Source: Treponema sp. (GTDB lineage Bacteria; Spirochaetota; Spirochaetia; Treponematales; Breznakiellaceae). Taken from it: DNA of 5,485 bases. Position numbers and translations under genes: made by a program. The notes under the pieces are model-generated. The model worked only from the letters and a program-made list of their open reading frames with translations, made no database searches and was not told where the DNA came from. This document shows positions 1 to 5,286 of this stretch, one piece after another. The stretch is taken from positions 31,821 to 37,305 of the forward strand of contig WQRT01000001.1 in the NCBI GenBank assembly GCA_009786625.1, in the 5' to 3' direction. How positions within the stretch are numbered: position 1 is the first letter of the stretch; every line of letters starts with the position of its first letter.

Positions 1-1529
1 CGCACTTCAAAACCGGCTCTGTCACGCGAAAGGCCGCCCGGCCCGAGAGCGTTAAGACGCCTTTTGTGGGTAAGTTCAGCTAACGGATTTACCTGATCCA
101 TGAACTGCGATAACTGGCTGGAACCGAAAAATTCTTTTATCGCCGCGACTATCGGTTTAATGGAAATTAAATCCTGCGGCTTTATAGTGTCGGTTTCTTT
201 TAAACTCATTCTCTCTTTGGCGATTCTTTCCATCCTGCTGAAAGCGGTCTTCATCTGATTTGTCATAAGTTCGCCGACAGATCGGATGCGCCTGTTCCCA
301 AGATGATCGATATCGTCAATATACTCATCGCCGACATATACTTTGATAAGGTGTTTCATCGTGGCGATAATATCATCGTTCGCTAGAGTGAATTTATTTT
401 TAGGAAGGTCGAGGTTAAATTTTTTATTAAGCTTGTAACGCCCTACTTTGCCAAGATCGTAGCGGCGGTCGGAGAAGAACATTCCAAGAAGATCTTTTTC
501 AGCTTGATCAACCGTGATCGATTCTCCCGGCATAAGCACGGAATAGACAGCCATTAACGCTTCTTCTTTTGTCGGTTCGTTTCCGGCTTCTCTTACAAAT
601 TTGATGTCTTCGCGCTCAAAGCAGTTAAGGAGCATCGTAGAGTTAAGCGATCCTTCCGATTCAAAATCAATATAAACAATCTGCTTGATTCCGTTTTTCA
701 AAAGCTCGTCAATGTAGTGCGGATTTAATTTTTCACCTGCCCGGTAAAGCACTCTCTCTGTGTTTCCTTTTGGCGCGTTTTCGTCTGTAACAATAATCGA
801 CTCCGCGAGAATCTTTCCGGCGATTTTTTCCTTTGTTTCGCGGTCATCTTTTATTTTAAGAATTTCAGTTGTATAGAAAGCGTTGATGATTTCTTCCCTT
901 GTGGAGTAACCGAGCGTACGAAGGAAAATTGTTCCAAGAATTCTTTTTTTTCTGTCGATCTTCGCGTAGATAAGCTCGCGTTTCTGATCGATTTCAAATT
1001 CGAGCCAGCTTCCGCGGTACGGAATGATGCGGGACGAATAAATGCCTTTTTCGTGGCAGAAAATTACGCCGGGGGAGCGGTGAATCTGCGAGACTACAAC
1101 CCTTTCAGCTCCGTTAATAATGAACGTGCCTCTCTCGGTCATCAGCGGAATGTCGCCCATGTAAATGTCTTTCTGACGGATTTCGCCTGTCTGCTGGAAC
1201 GCGAGATTTACGCGCGCCTTAAGCGGAACTGAGTATGTTGTGCCTTTCTGCTTGCACTCAAGCTCCGACATTTTTATGTTATCATCGTCAAATGTATAAT
1301 ATTCAAATTCAAGCCTCATATCTTCGTTGGGGCTTTTGATAGGGAATGTAGTTTCAAATACTTCCTGAAGCCCCTGAGATCCCAATTTTTCCTTTTTTCC
1401 GATTTTATCTTTTTGCAAAAAACGTTCGTAGGAATTTAATTGAATATCAATTAGATCCGGCAGCTCCATTACATCCTGAATATCTTTTCCAATGTATCTG
1501 CGTTTATCGGTTTGTTTTTCCCTGACCAT
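1..1529 (-). CDS. rpoB: RNA polymerase beta subunit, N-terminal part (runs off the window edge)
   Basis: Beta subunit of DNA-dependent RNA polymerase, the catalytic core partner of RpoC. An uninterrupted frame of 509 full codons starts with ATG at 1529 and is cut at base 1; a family member has about 1,150-1,350 residues, so roughly 40% is present. The start is supported by a purine-rich AGGAAGGGGAG just upstream (about 1534-1544) and by the usual N-terminus, with the conserved LPDLIDIQLNSYERFLQ at residues 23-39. Later landmarks are MTERGTFIINGAERVVVSQ followed by the HRSPGV motif, and IIPYRGSWLEFEID. Rifampicin cluster I (FFGSSQLSQFMDQ ... THKRRLNALGPGG) lies at about residues 467-499. In E. 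coli numbering Q513, D516, H526 and R529 are kept, but Ser531 is Asn (residue 493 here, codon at 51-53). No frameshift is seen. It follows rplL after a 176-nt gap; rpoC is expected beyond the window. Confidence 0.97.
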   Translation of the reverse strand, partial: MVREKQTDKRRYIGKDIQDVMELPDLIDIQLNSYERFLQKDKIGKKEKLGSQGLQEVFETTFPIKSPNEDMRLEFEYYTFDDDNIKMSELECKQKGTTYSVPLKARVNLAFQQTGEIRQKDIYMGDIPLMTERGTFIINGAERVVVSQIHRSPGVIFCHEKGIYSSRIIPYRGSWLEFEIDQKRELIYAKIDRKKRILGTIFLRTLGYSTREEIINAFYTTEILKIKDDRETKEKIAGKILAESIIVTDENAPKGNTERVLYRAGEKLNPHYIDELLKNGIKQIVYIDFESEGSLNSTMLLNCFEREDIKFVREAGNEPTKEEALMAVYSVLMPGESITVDQAEKDLLGMFFSDRRYDLGKVGRYKLNKKFNLDLPKNKFTLANDDIIATMKHLIKVYVGDEYIDDIDHLGNRRIRSVGELMTNQMKTAFSRMERIAKERMSLKETDTIKPQDLISIKPIVAAIKEFFGSSQLSQFMDQVNPLAELTHKRRLNALGPGGLSRDRAGFEV

Positions 1530-1549
1530 CGAACTCCCCTTCCTGTTTA

Positions 1550-1579
1550 ACTATATAACAATCTTTTAAATCTGTACAA
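1550..1579 (-). promoter_or_regulatory. Weak possible promoter before rpoB
   Basis: TATAGT (1550-1555) is a fair -10 hexamer, preceded 18 bp upstream by TTGTAC (1574-1579), a poor -35. The start would fall about 14 nt before the rpoB ATG, close to its ribosome binding site. AT-rich spacers easily give such matches, so this is tentative. Confidence 0.25.
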
Positions 1580-1616
1580 CGCAAACTGCAGCGGCGCATA
1601 ACTCACACATGGGAAC

Positions 1617-1657
1617 GAATTTAAAAATTCCCCTGCGCGAGCCTGTGCGCCCCTGCG
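1617..1657 (-). repeat. Short direct repeat and palindrome in the rplL-rpoB spacer
   Basis: CGCAGGGG occurs twice on the minus strand (1650-1657 and 1630-1637), 20 bp apart. It is followed at once by the palindrome GAATTT-TT-AAATTC (1617-1630). No function is evident; the palindrome could be a protein site or a weak hairpin. Confidence 0.4.
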
Positions 1658-1658
1658 T

Positions 1659-1694
1659 AAAAAACTAAAACATCCGGCGTATAAAAACCGGGAT
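1659..1694 (-). terminator. Terminator-like hairpin between rplL and rpoB (candidate attenuator)
   Basis: Eleven nt after the rplL stop the minus strand reads ATCCCGG, a 10-nt loop, then CCGGAT, giving 6 pairs with one bulged C. It is followed by GTTTTAGTTTTTT. A partial terminator at this place is well known in E. coli, where it lowers rpoBC transcription relative to the ribosomal genes. The stem here is short, so partial termination is more likely than full. Confidence 0.5.
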
Positions 1695-1705
1695 TGTACT
1701 TCAGA

Positions 1706-2089
1706 CTACTGAATCTCAACAGTGCCGCCCGCCGCGGTGACCTGCTCTTTAATTTTGGCTGCCTCATCTTTGGAAACGCCTTCTTTAAGCGGTTTCGGCG
1801 CGCCTTCGACCAGATCTTTGGCTTCTTTAAGACCAAGACCGGTAACAGCGCGGACTTCTTTGATTACGGCAATCTTCTTGGTATCGTCAAATGCTTTAAG
1901 AATTACGTTAAACTCGGTTTTCTCCTCCGCCGCCGGGGCTGCCGCTCCGGGTGCGCCCGCCGCCGCTATTGCGACCGGGGCTGCGGCTGAAACGCCGAAT
2001 TTTTCTTCCATCATTTTTACCAGCTCTGATACCTCAAGAACGGTCATTGACGCGATTGATTCTAAAATTTCTTCTTTTGTGGCTGCCAT
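1706..2089 (-). CDS. rplL: 50S ribosomal protein L7/L12
   Basis: Stalk protein of the large subunit, present in several copies (dimers bound to L10), which recruits and stimulates the translational GTPases. The product has 127 residues, normal for the family. The N-terminal dimerisation domain (residues 1 to about 33, [16 protein letters not shown]) is followed by an Ala/Pro/Gly-rich hinge (about 34-57) and the globular C-terminal domain (about 60-127) with the factor-binding stretch [14 protein letters not shown] and the ending GGTVEIQ. The frame is open further upstream to an ATG at 2176, but the start at 2089 is chosen because it gives the family N-terminus and has AGGAG at 2098-2102, 8 nt upstream. 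The stop is TAG. Gaps are long on both sides (191 nt from rplJ, 176 nt to rpoB), and both hold structures that may tune its yield relative to L10 and RpoB. Confidence 0.97.
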   Translation of the reverse strand: MAATKEEILESIASMTVLEVSELVKMMEEKFGVSAAAPVAIAAAGAPGAAAPAAEEKTEFNVILKAFDDTKKIAVIKEVRAVTGLGLKEAKDLVEGAPKPLKEGVSKDEAAKIKEQVTAAGGTVEIQ

Positions 2090-2116
2090 ATTATCTTCTC
2101 CTAATATTGTGTTACG

Positions 2117-2148
2117 TCCGGCGCTCAATTCAACGAACAACGGCCGGA
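2117..2148 (-). other. Hairpin upstream of the rplL ribosome binding site
   Basis: TCCGGC (2143-2148) and GCCGGA (2117-2122) form a GC-rich 6-bp stem around a 20-nt loop on the transcribed strand. It ends 14 nt before the AGGAG of rplL and has no T tract after it. It may shape the 5' end of a processed rplL mRNA, but chance is possible. Confidence 0.4.
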
Positions 2149-2177
2149 TCGTTTTTACCTGACAGAACAGCAGCATT

Positions 2178-2222
2178 CAAACACTGTTTGAGCAAACACT
2201 GTTTAAACAAACAATATTTGCG
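2178..2222 (-). repeat. Three tandem 15-bp palindromic units in the rplJ-rplL spacer
   Basis: On the plus strand the units are CAAACACTGTTTGAG (2178-2192), CAAACACTGTTTAAA (2193-2207) and a diverged CAAACAATATTTGCG (2208-2222). The first 12 bases are identical in the first two and match at 10 of 12 in the third. The unit core is an inverted repeat (CAAACA-C-TGTTTG); the first copy extends to TCAAACA-C-TGTTTGA. The period is exactly 15 bp. Such an arrangement could be repeated protein-binding sites or alternative RNA hairpins. Confidence 0.75.
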
Positions 2223-2280
2223 GAAGTCTGACAGGCTTCTATAATTAACCGATAAACAGTTAACCCATTTTTACGGCGCA

Positions 2281-2826
2281 TTACGCAGCGCCTTCTCCTT
2301 TCTTATCCGCAACGGCTTTAATGGTACGCACAATCCTTGCAGGAACATCGTTGAGCGCCGCCGCGAGATTACGCGCCGGGCCGTTCATTACCGACATGAG
2401 CATAGAGATAAGCTCGAGTCTTCCCGGCAGTTTCGAGAATGCTTCGGTCTGCGCGGCATTGTAAACCGTGCCGCCGATCAAAGCGCCTTTCACTTTCAGA
2501 GCGGGGACTTCCTTTAAAAAGTCGTAAAATATTTTTGCGACTTCGTTTGGATCCTTTGGAGTGATCGCTACTGCGGTCGGTCCCGTAAGATACGCGGAAA
2601 CATCGGGAGCTGACAATTGCTCAAACGCGATCTTCGCGAAATTGTTTTTTACAACCTTGTACTTAACTTCCTTCGCGCGAAGCTGTTTTCTCAAATTGGT
2701 GATCTGCTCCACCGTAAGCCCGCGGTAATCTGTAAAGATAAAATCCGGTGCGGCGCTGAGTGAATTTTTCAGAACCCCAATGGCTTTAGTTTTATTTTCC
2801 TGTATTTTTTTAGCTATAATCGCCAT
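2281..2826 (-). CDS. rplJ: 50S ribosomal protein L10
   Basis: L10 binds 23S rRNA at the base of the L7/L12 stalk together with L11 and carries the L12 dimers on its C-terminal helix. The product has 181 residues, slightly long but within the usual 165-180 or so. The rRNA-binding N-terminal domain shows the typical pattern of an FTDYRGLTVEQITNLRKQLR stretch (about 31-50), then VKYKVVKNNFAKIA and YLTGPTAVA. The C-terminal stretch LPGRLELISMLMSVMNGPARNLAAALND runs into the long helix that docks L12. The ATG at 2826 has GGAGG at 2831-2835 with a short 4-nt spacing. It lies 36 nt after rplA, too short for the long kink-turn L10 leader known from enterobacteria and Firmicutes; a 9-bp hairpin sits there instead. 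Confidence 0.97.
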   Translation of the reverse strand: MAIIAKKIQENKTKAIGVLKNSLSAAPDFIFTDYRGLTVEQITNLRKQLRAKEVKYKVVKNNFAKIAFEQLSAPDVSAYLTGPTAVAITPKDPNEVAKIFYDFLKEVPALKVKGALIGGTVYNAAQTEAFSKLPGRLELISMLMSVMNGPARNLAAALNDVPARIVRTIKAVADKKGEGAA

Positions 2827-2842
2827 ATAACCTCCAATAAAT

Positions 2843-2867
2843 ATTGAAACCTAGAAGGGGTTTCAAT
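2843..2867 (-). other. 9-bp hairpin across the rplA stop, before the rplJ ribosome binding site
   Basis: ATTGAAACC and GGTTTCAAT form a perfect 9-bp stem with a 7-nt loop (CCTTCTA). The rplA TGA (2863-2865) lies in the 5' arm. The 3' arm ends 7 nt before GGAGG of rplJ. The downstream tract ATTTATT is too weak for a convincing terminator. It could limit coupling of rplJ to rplA, act as an RNA processing site, or serve as a mild attenuator. Confidence 0.65.
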
Positions 2868-3543
2868 CCTGATCCCTCATGGCTACCCATACGCCGGGCC
2901 CCATGCTTGACGCGACAGAAACAGATTGAATAAACTCGCCCTTTACATCGACAGGACGTTTGCGTTTAACTTCTGTCATCACCGCTTTTACGTTTTCGGC
3001 GACCATCGCCGGTTCCATCGAAACCTTGCCGACCGCAAGATGCATAACTCCTGTTTTGTCCGCCCTAAACTCCACGCGGCCTTTTTTAAGTTCAGCTAAC
3101 GTGCCTTTAAGGTCGAAGGAAACAGTTCCGGTTTTTGGATTGGGCATGAGGCCTTTTCGTCCAAGCACCATACCGAGCTTGCCGACATCTTTCATCATAT
3201 CGGGAGTCGCGACAGCAACATCAAAATCCGTCCAGCCGCCTTTTACCTTTTCGATTAGATCATCAGCTCCGACAAACGCCGCTCCGGCTTCCTGGGCTTC
3301 TTTTTCTTTTTCCGGTTTACAGAAAACAAGCACTTTCTTTTCGCCGCGGAACTGGTTTGGAAGAACTACGGTATCGCGGACAGACTGGCTTTTCTTCAAA
3401 TTGAGTTTAACGGATAAATCCACGGTTTCATCGAATTTCGCGAAAGCCATCGACTTTACTAAAGTCAACGCTTCTGTAAGCTCGTAACTACTTTCCCATT
3501 TGTACATCTTTACGCTGTCTCTATATTTTTTTCCACGCTTCAT
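2863..3543 (-). CDS. rplA: 50S ribosomal protein L1
   Basis: L1 binds 23S helices 76-78 to form the mobile L1 stalk that handles the E-site tRNA. In many bacteria it also represses its own rplK-rplA mRNA. The product has 226 residues, normal length. The two-domain L1 fold is recognised by [17 protein letters not shown] (about 37-53) in domain I, the hallmark [19 protein letters not shown] (about 123-141) in domain II, and the return to domain I with [18 protein letters not shown], part of the RNA-binding face. Its ATG overlaps the rplK stop by 4 nt (ATGA at 3540-3543), which implies translational coupling; the purine-rich AGGTGGAG inside the end of rplK serves as ribosome binding site. The TGA stop lies inside a 9-bp hairpin (2843-2867). 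Confidence 0.97.
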   Translation of the reverse strand: MKRGKKYRDSVKMYKWESSYELTEALTLVKSMAFAKFDETVDLSVKLNLKKSQSVRDTVVLPNQFRGEKKVLVFCKPEKEKEAQEAGAAFVGADDLIEKVKGGWTDFDVAVATPDMMKDVGKLGMVLGRKGLMPNPKTGTVSFDLKGTLAELKKGRVEFRADKTGVMHLAVGKVSMEPAMVAENVKAVMTEVKRKRPVDVKGEFIQSVSVASSMGPGVWVAMRDQD

Positions 3544-3971
3544 TTCTCCACCTCGACACCCATAGACCGGGCAGTCCCGGCGATAATCTTCACTGCCGCG
3601 TCAAGATCGTTAGCTGACAAGTCCGCCATTTTAGCTTTTCCAATTTCTTCAAGCTGAGCCCTTGAAATTTTACCAACCTTGTTCTTGTGCGGTTCTTTTG
3701 ATCCGCTCTCAAGCCCAATCGCCTTTTTAATCAAAACGGAAGCGGGCGGGGTTTTCAGGATAAAAGTAAATGTTTTATCCGCGTAAACCGTGACTATGAC
3801 CGGGATGGTAAGACCCGGTTCCATACTCTTTGTCCTGTCATTGAACTGCTGGACAAACTGAGGCGCGCTTACCCCGTGAGGGCCTAACGCCGGTCCGACA
3901 GGAGGAGCTGGTGTAGCCTTTCCTGCGGGACATTGCAGCTTTACATAAGCTGTAATCTTCTTTTTTGCCAT
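3540..3971 (-). CDS. rplK: 50S ribosomal protein L11
   Basis: L11 binds the 1067 region of 23S rRNA in the GTPase-associated centre. It is needed for normal factor action and for stringent-factor (RelA) sensing, and it is the site of thiostrepton action. The product has 143 residues, typical. The N-terminal domain begins [19 protein letters not shown] and contains the proline-rich switch [13 protein letters not shown] (about 22-34). The C-terminal rRNA-binding domain ends with the family signature [12 protein letters not shown]. The ATG at 3971 has AAAGGAG at 3978-3984 with 6-nt spacing. Directly upstream is a structured leader (3984-4042) suited to regulation by L1. The last bases overlap the rplA start codon. 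Confidence 0.98.
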   Translation of the reverse strand: MAKKKITAYVKLQCPAGKATPAPPVGPALGPHGVSAPQFVQQFNDRTKSMEPGLTIPVIVTVYADKTFTFILKTPPASVLIKKAIGLESGSKEPHKNKVGKISRAQLEEIGKAKMADLSANDLDAAVKIIAGTARSMGVEVEK

Positions 3972-3983
3972 TTAATTCTCCTT

Positions 3984-4042
3984 TGTGGTCCATCCGGTAT
4001 CTGGCATTAACCGAACTAGCGAAGCGTTCAGCTTCTTCCACA
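3984..4042 (-). promoter_or_regulatory. Structured rplK leader, candidate L1 autoregulatory site
   Basis: The minus strand folds into a closed element directly abutting the rplK ribosome binding site. An outer stem TGTGG/CCACA (4038-4042 with 3984-3988) encloses a hairpin GAAGC-TGAAC-GCTTC and a second hairpin TTCGGT/ACCGGA with an 11-nt loop. CCACA runs straight into AAAGGAG. Leaders of the general form GTGG-AG ... ACCAC before rplK are known in other bacteria as L1 repressor targets mimicking the 23S L1 site. The fold is seen by eye; L1 binding is inferred. Confidence 0.5.
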
Positions 4043-4044
4043 CT

Positions 4045-4074
4045 TTTATAAAAGAACTAAGGACTGATGATCAA
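4045..4074 (-). promoter_or_regulatory. Possible internal promoter before rplK
   Basis: TTGATC (4069-4074) and TATAAA (4045-4050) are 18 bp apart on the minus strand. A promoter at this junction would match the known L11 promoter of enterobacteria. However, the implied start (about 4038-4040) would trim the 5' strand of the leader stem described next, so both cannot be fully used by the same transcript. The -35 match is only 4 of 6. Confidence 0.35.
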
Positions 4075-4124
4075 TGTTTGCAATCAAAGCGTATACCAAA
4101 CACGCAAAAACCCCGAACAACAAT

Positions 4125-4177
4125 CCCTGATCCCTATTCCCTAAATCCTAACCCCTATTCCCTAAACCCTAATCCCC
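4125..4177 (-). repeat. G-rich tandem array with quadruplex potential after nusG
   Basis: Read on the transcribed sense (minus) strand, GGGG-ATTA-GGG-TTTA-GGG-AATA-GGGG opens an array of seven runs of at least three G and one of two, spaced by 3-5 nt. On the plus strand it includes a 20-base unit CCCTATTCCCTAAATCCTAA (4132-4151) repeated at 4153-4172 with one difference and a 21-bp period. The array starts 4 nt after the nusG stop. It resembles telomere-type repeats in composition but is far too short and internal to be one. The four-tract stretch 4152-4177 meets the usual G-quadruplex rule. Confidence 0.8.
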
Positions 4178-4181
4178 TTTC

Positions 4182-4745
4182 TCAAACTTTTTCCACCTGC
4201 AAAAGATCAACTTCCACAGGCGCGTTTCTGCCGAATATACCTACCATAACTTTTAACTTGTTCTTTTCCTGATTGACTTCTTCGATTGTACCGACAAAAG
4301 ACTCAAACGGCCCGTCGATAATTTTTACCTGCTCTCCGGGAGTAAAGGACTGTCTTGCGCGGACAGGACGCTCACCCTTAATTTCACCTGATTTTTGTAA
4401 AATGGATCTGGCCTCATCTCCAGTAAGCGGCTGAGGTTTACGATCCGCGGGTGTCCCGACAAAACCTGTAACACCCTGGATTTTTTTAATTTTAGTACAA
4501 GGCATCTTCCATCCCATGTCAGCATCGGGAAGATCCATTTCTACAAGGATATAACCCGGAAGAAATTTCCTTGTCTGCGTCCGTTTCTTGCCGTCCTTGA
4601 CCTCGACAACTTCCTCGCTTGGAACTTTAATATCGCGGACGATATTTTTATCAAGCTCGCCGTTATCGATCATCATGCGGATAGTTTTTTCTATTTTGTT
4701 TTCATATCCCGAATATGTATGCAGGACGTACCAGCCGGTTGCCAT
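4182..4745 (-). CDS. nusG: Transcription termination/antitermination factor NusG
   Basis: NusG binds the clamp of elongating RNA polymerase, reduces or modulates pausing, and links the polymerase to Rho or to ribosomal protein S10. The product has 187 residues, a normal length for the two-domain form. The NGN domain (about 3-115) starts with the classic GWYVLHTYSGYENK and contains RKFLPGYILVEMD (about 59-71) and QGVTGFVGT, all strongly conserved. The C-terminal KOW domain (about 135-187) contains GEQVKIIDGPFESFVGTIEE and IFGRNAPVEVDLLQVEKV. There is no large extra domain of the kind seen in some thermophile and actinobacterial NusG proteins. The ATG at 4745 lies 17 nt after the secE stop, with a modest TAAGG (about 4752-4756) as ribosome binding site. 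The stop is followed after only 4 nt by a G-rich repeat array. Confidence 0.97.
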   Translation of the reverse strand: MATGWYVLHTYSGYENKIEKTIRMMIDNGELDKNIVRDIKVPSEEVVEVKDGKKRTQTRKFLPGYILVEMDLPDADMGWKMPCTKIKKIQGVTGFVGTPADRKPQPLTGDEARSILQKSGEIKGERPVRARQSFTPGEQVKIIDGPFESFVGTIEEVNQEKNKLKVMVGIFGRNAPVEVDLLQVEKV

Positions 4746-4762
4746 TATCTACCTTACTCGAT

Positions 4763-4942
4763 TTAGAATATCGCCCTGATACCCAGGAGCAAAAGAAAAT
4801 CAATAAAACCCAAAACCGCGGCGATGATAACAGTGGAGACAAGCACAACCTTGACCGAGCTGACCACATCATCCCTTCCCGGCCAGACTACTTTTTTTAG
4901 TTCCGCGTATGATTCTTTGACAAACTGAATGATTTTTTTCAC
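4763..4942 (-). CDS. secE: Preprotein translocase subunit SecE (short form, GTG start)
   Basis: SecE is the small essential subunit of the SecYEG translocon and clamps the SecY halves in the inner membrane. This 59-residue frame begins with GTG. It has the single-helix short SecE form: an amphipathic N-terminal helix (MKKIIQFVKESYAELKK), the signature KKVVWPGRDDV (about 16-26) and one hydrophobic transmembrane segment (about 29-57) ending LLLLGIRAIF. E. coli SecE has two additional N-terminal helices that are absent here, as in most bacteria. GTG at 4942 is chosen because AAGGAG (4949-4954) lies 6 nt upstream and no in-frame ATG precedes the conserved part. Position between tRNA-Trp and nusG is the classic location. 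Stop is TAA. Confidence 0.95.
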   Translation of the reverse strand: MKKIIQFVKESYAELKKVVWPGRDDVVSSVKVVLVSTVIIAAVLGFIDFLLLLGIRAIF

Positions 4943-4954
4943 ATCATTCTCCTT
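4939..4954 (-). promoter_or_regulatory. secE ribosome binding site with overlapping ATG-ATG-TGA mini-frame
   Basis: AAGGAG at 4949-4954 is followed by AATGATGTGA. The GTG start of secE (4940-4942) has ideal 6-nt spacing. In a different frame the same bases read ATG ATG TGA (4947-4939), a two-codon frame whose second ATG overlaps the GTG. The spacings of these ATGs from the AAGGAG (1 and 4 nt) are short, so GTG is the more likely initiator, but initiation on the mini-frame could compete. Confidence 0.6.
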
Positions 4955-4970
4955 ACTATAAAATTAAAAG

Positions 4971-5043
4971 CAGGCGCAGTAGGCTTCGAACCCACGACCT
5001 GCGGTTTTGGAGACCGCCGCTCTACCAGCTGAGCTATACGCCT
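4971..5043 (-). tRNA. trnW: tRNA-Trp (anticodon CCA)
   Basis: A complete 73-nt cloverleaf can be folded by hand. The acceptor stem is AGGCGTA/TGCGCCT with one G-T pair, the D stem GCTC/GAGC, the anticodon stem GCGGT/ACCGC around the loop CTCCAAA (anticodon CCA), and the T stem GTGGG/CCTAC around TTCGAAG. The discriminator base is G, as expected for bacterial tRNA-Trp. The CCA end is not encoded, so a CCA-adding enzyme is needed. It sits 7 nt after the rpmG stop and 28 nt before the secE start, so it should be cut out of the common transcript by RNase P and a 3' tRNase. tRNA-Trp next to secE-nusG is a recurrent bacterial arrangement. Confidence 0.96.
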
Positions 5044-5050
5044 AAAATCT

Positions 5051-5224
5051 CTACTTTATTTTAGTCTCCTTATGGAGCGTATGTTTGCGTTCATGCGGGC
5101 AATACTTGTTGAACTCAAGTTTTTCCTGAATATTGCGCCTGTTTTTACTGGTTGTGTAATTGCGCCTCTTGCACTCTGTGCACTGAAGGGCTATCAACTC
5201 TACCACTGTTTTCTTGCTTGCCAT
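5051..5224 (-). CDS. rpmG: 50S ribosomal protein L33 (three-cysteine form)
   Basis: Small large-subunit protein located near the E site. The product has 57 residues and begins [15 protein letters not shown]. Family features are [11 protein letters not shown] (15-25), [10 protein letters not shown] and the C-terminal [11 protein letters not shown]. The frame is open upstream into the tRNA-Thr gene, but the ATG at 5224 is chosen because it gives the normal L33 N-terminus and has GAGAGG at 5231-5236 with 6-nt spacing. The zinc-ribbon pattern is incomplete: Cys15, Cys18 and Cys42 are present, but the expected fourth Cys is Glu45 (YCPHERKHT). A partly lost zinc site is known in the family and my recollection of the Borrelia protein is similar. 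It lies between two tRNA genes; the stop is TAG. Confidence 0.95.
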   Translation of the reverse strand: MASKKTVVELIALQCTECKRRNYTTSKNRRNIQEKLEFNKYCPHERKHTLHKETKIK

Positions 5225-5286
5225 ATCAAACCTCTCAAAAAAATAATAAAATCCGATATAATTTAGAATGACCCGAAGGGGCTTCA

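Noticed and set aside
1722..2162. Plus-strand frame opposite rplL
   Set aside because: Shadow of the Ala-rich L7/L12 gene; no ribosome binding site or family feature.
2090..2176. Upstream extension of the rplL frame (29 extra residues from an ATG at 2176)
   Set aside because: The extension has no family match, lacks a good ribosome binding site and covers a hairpin; the start at 2089 has AGGAG and the normal L7/L12 N-terminus.
2178..2222. CRISPR-like repeat cluster
   Set aside because: The units abut with no spacers and are only 15 bp, so it is not a CRISPR array.
2843..2867. Strong intrinsic terminator after rplA
   Set aside because: The stem is AT-rich and the following tract has too few consecutive T; rplJ continues the operon only 36 nt later.
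2960..3487. Plus-strand 175-codon frame opposite rplA
   Set aside because: Antisense shadow of a highly conserved gene; the composition is what a reversed coding frame gives, and no recognisable domain appears.
3838..4041. Minus-strand 67-codon frame covering the rplK leader and the rplK start
   Set aside because: It is in a different frame from rplK, shows no family features, and its first half is better explained as structured leader.
4125..4177. Telomere or replicon end because of TTAGGG and TTTAGGG motifs
   Set aside because: The array is short, irregular and lies between two operon genes; composition alone does not indicate a chromosome end.
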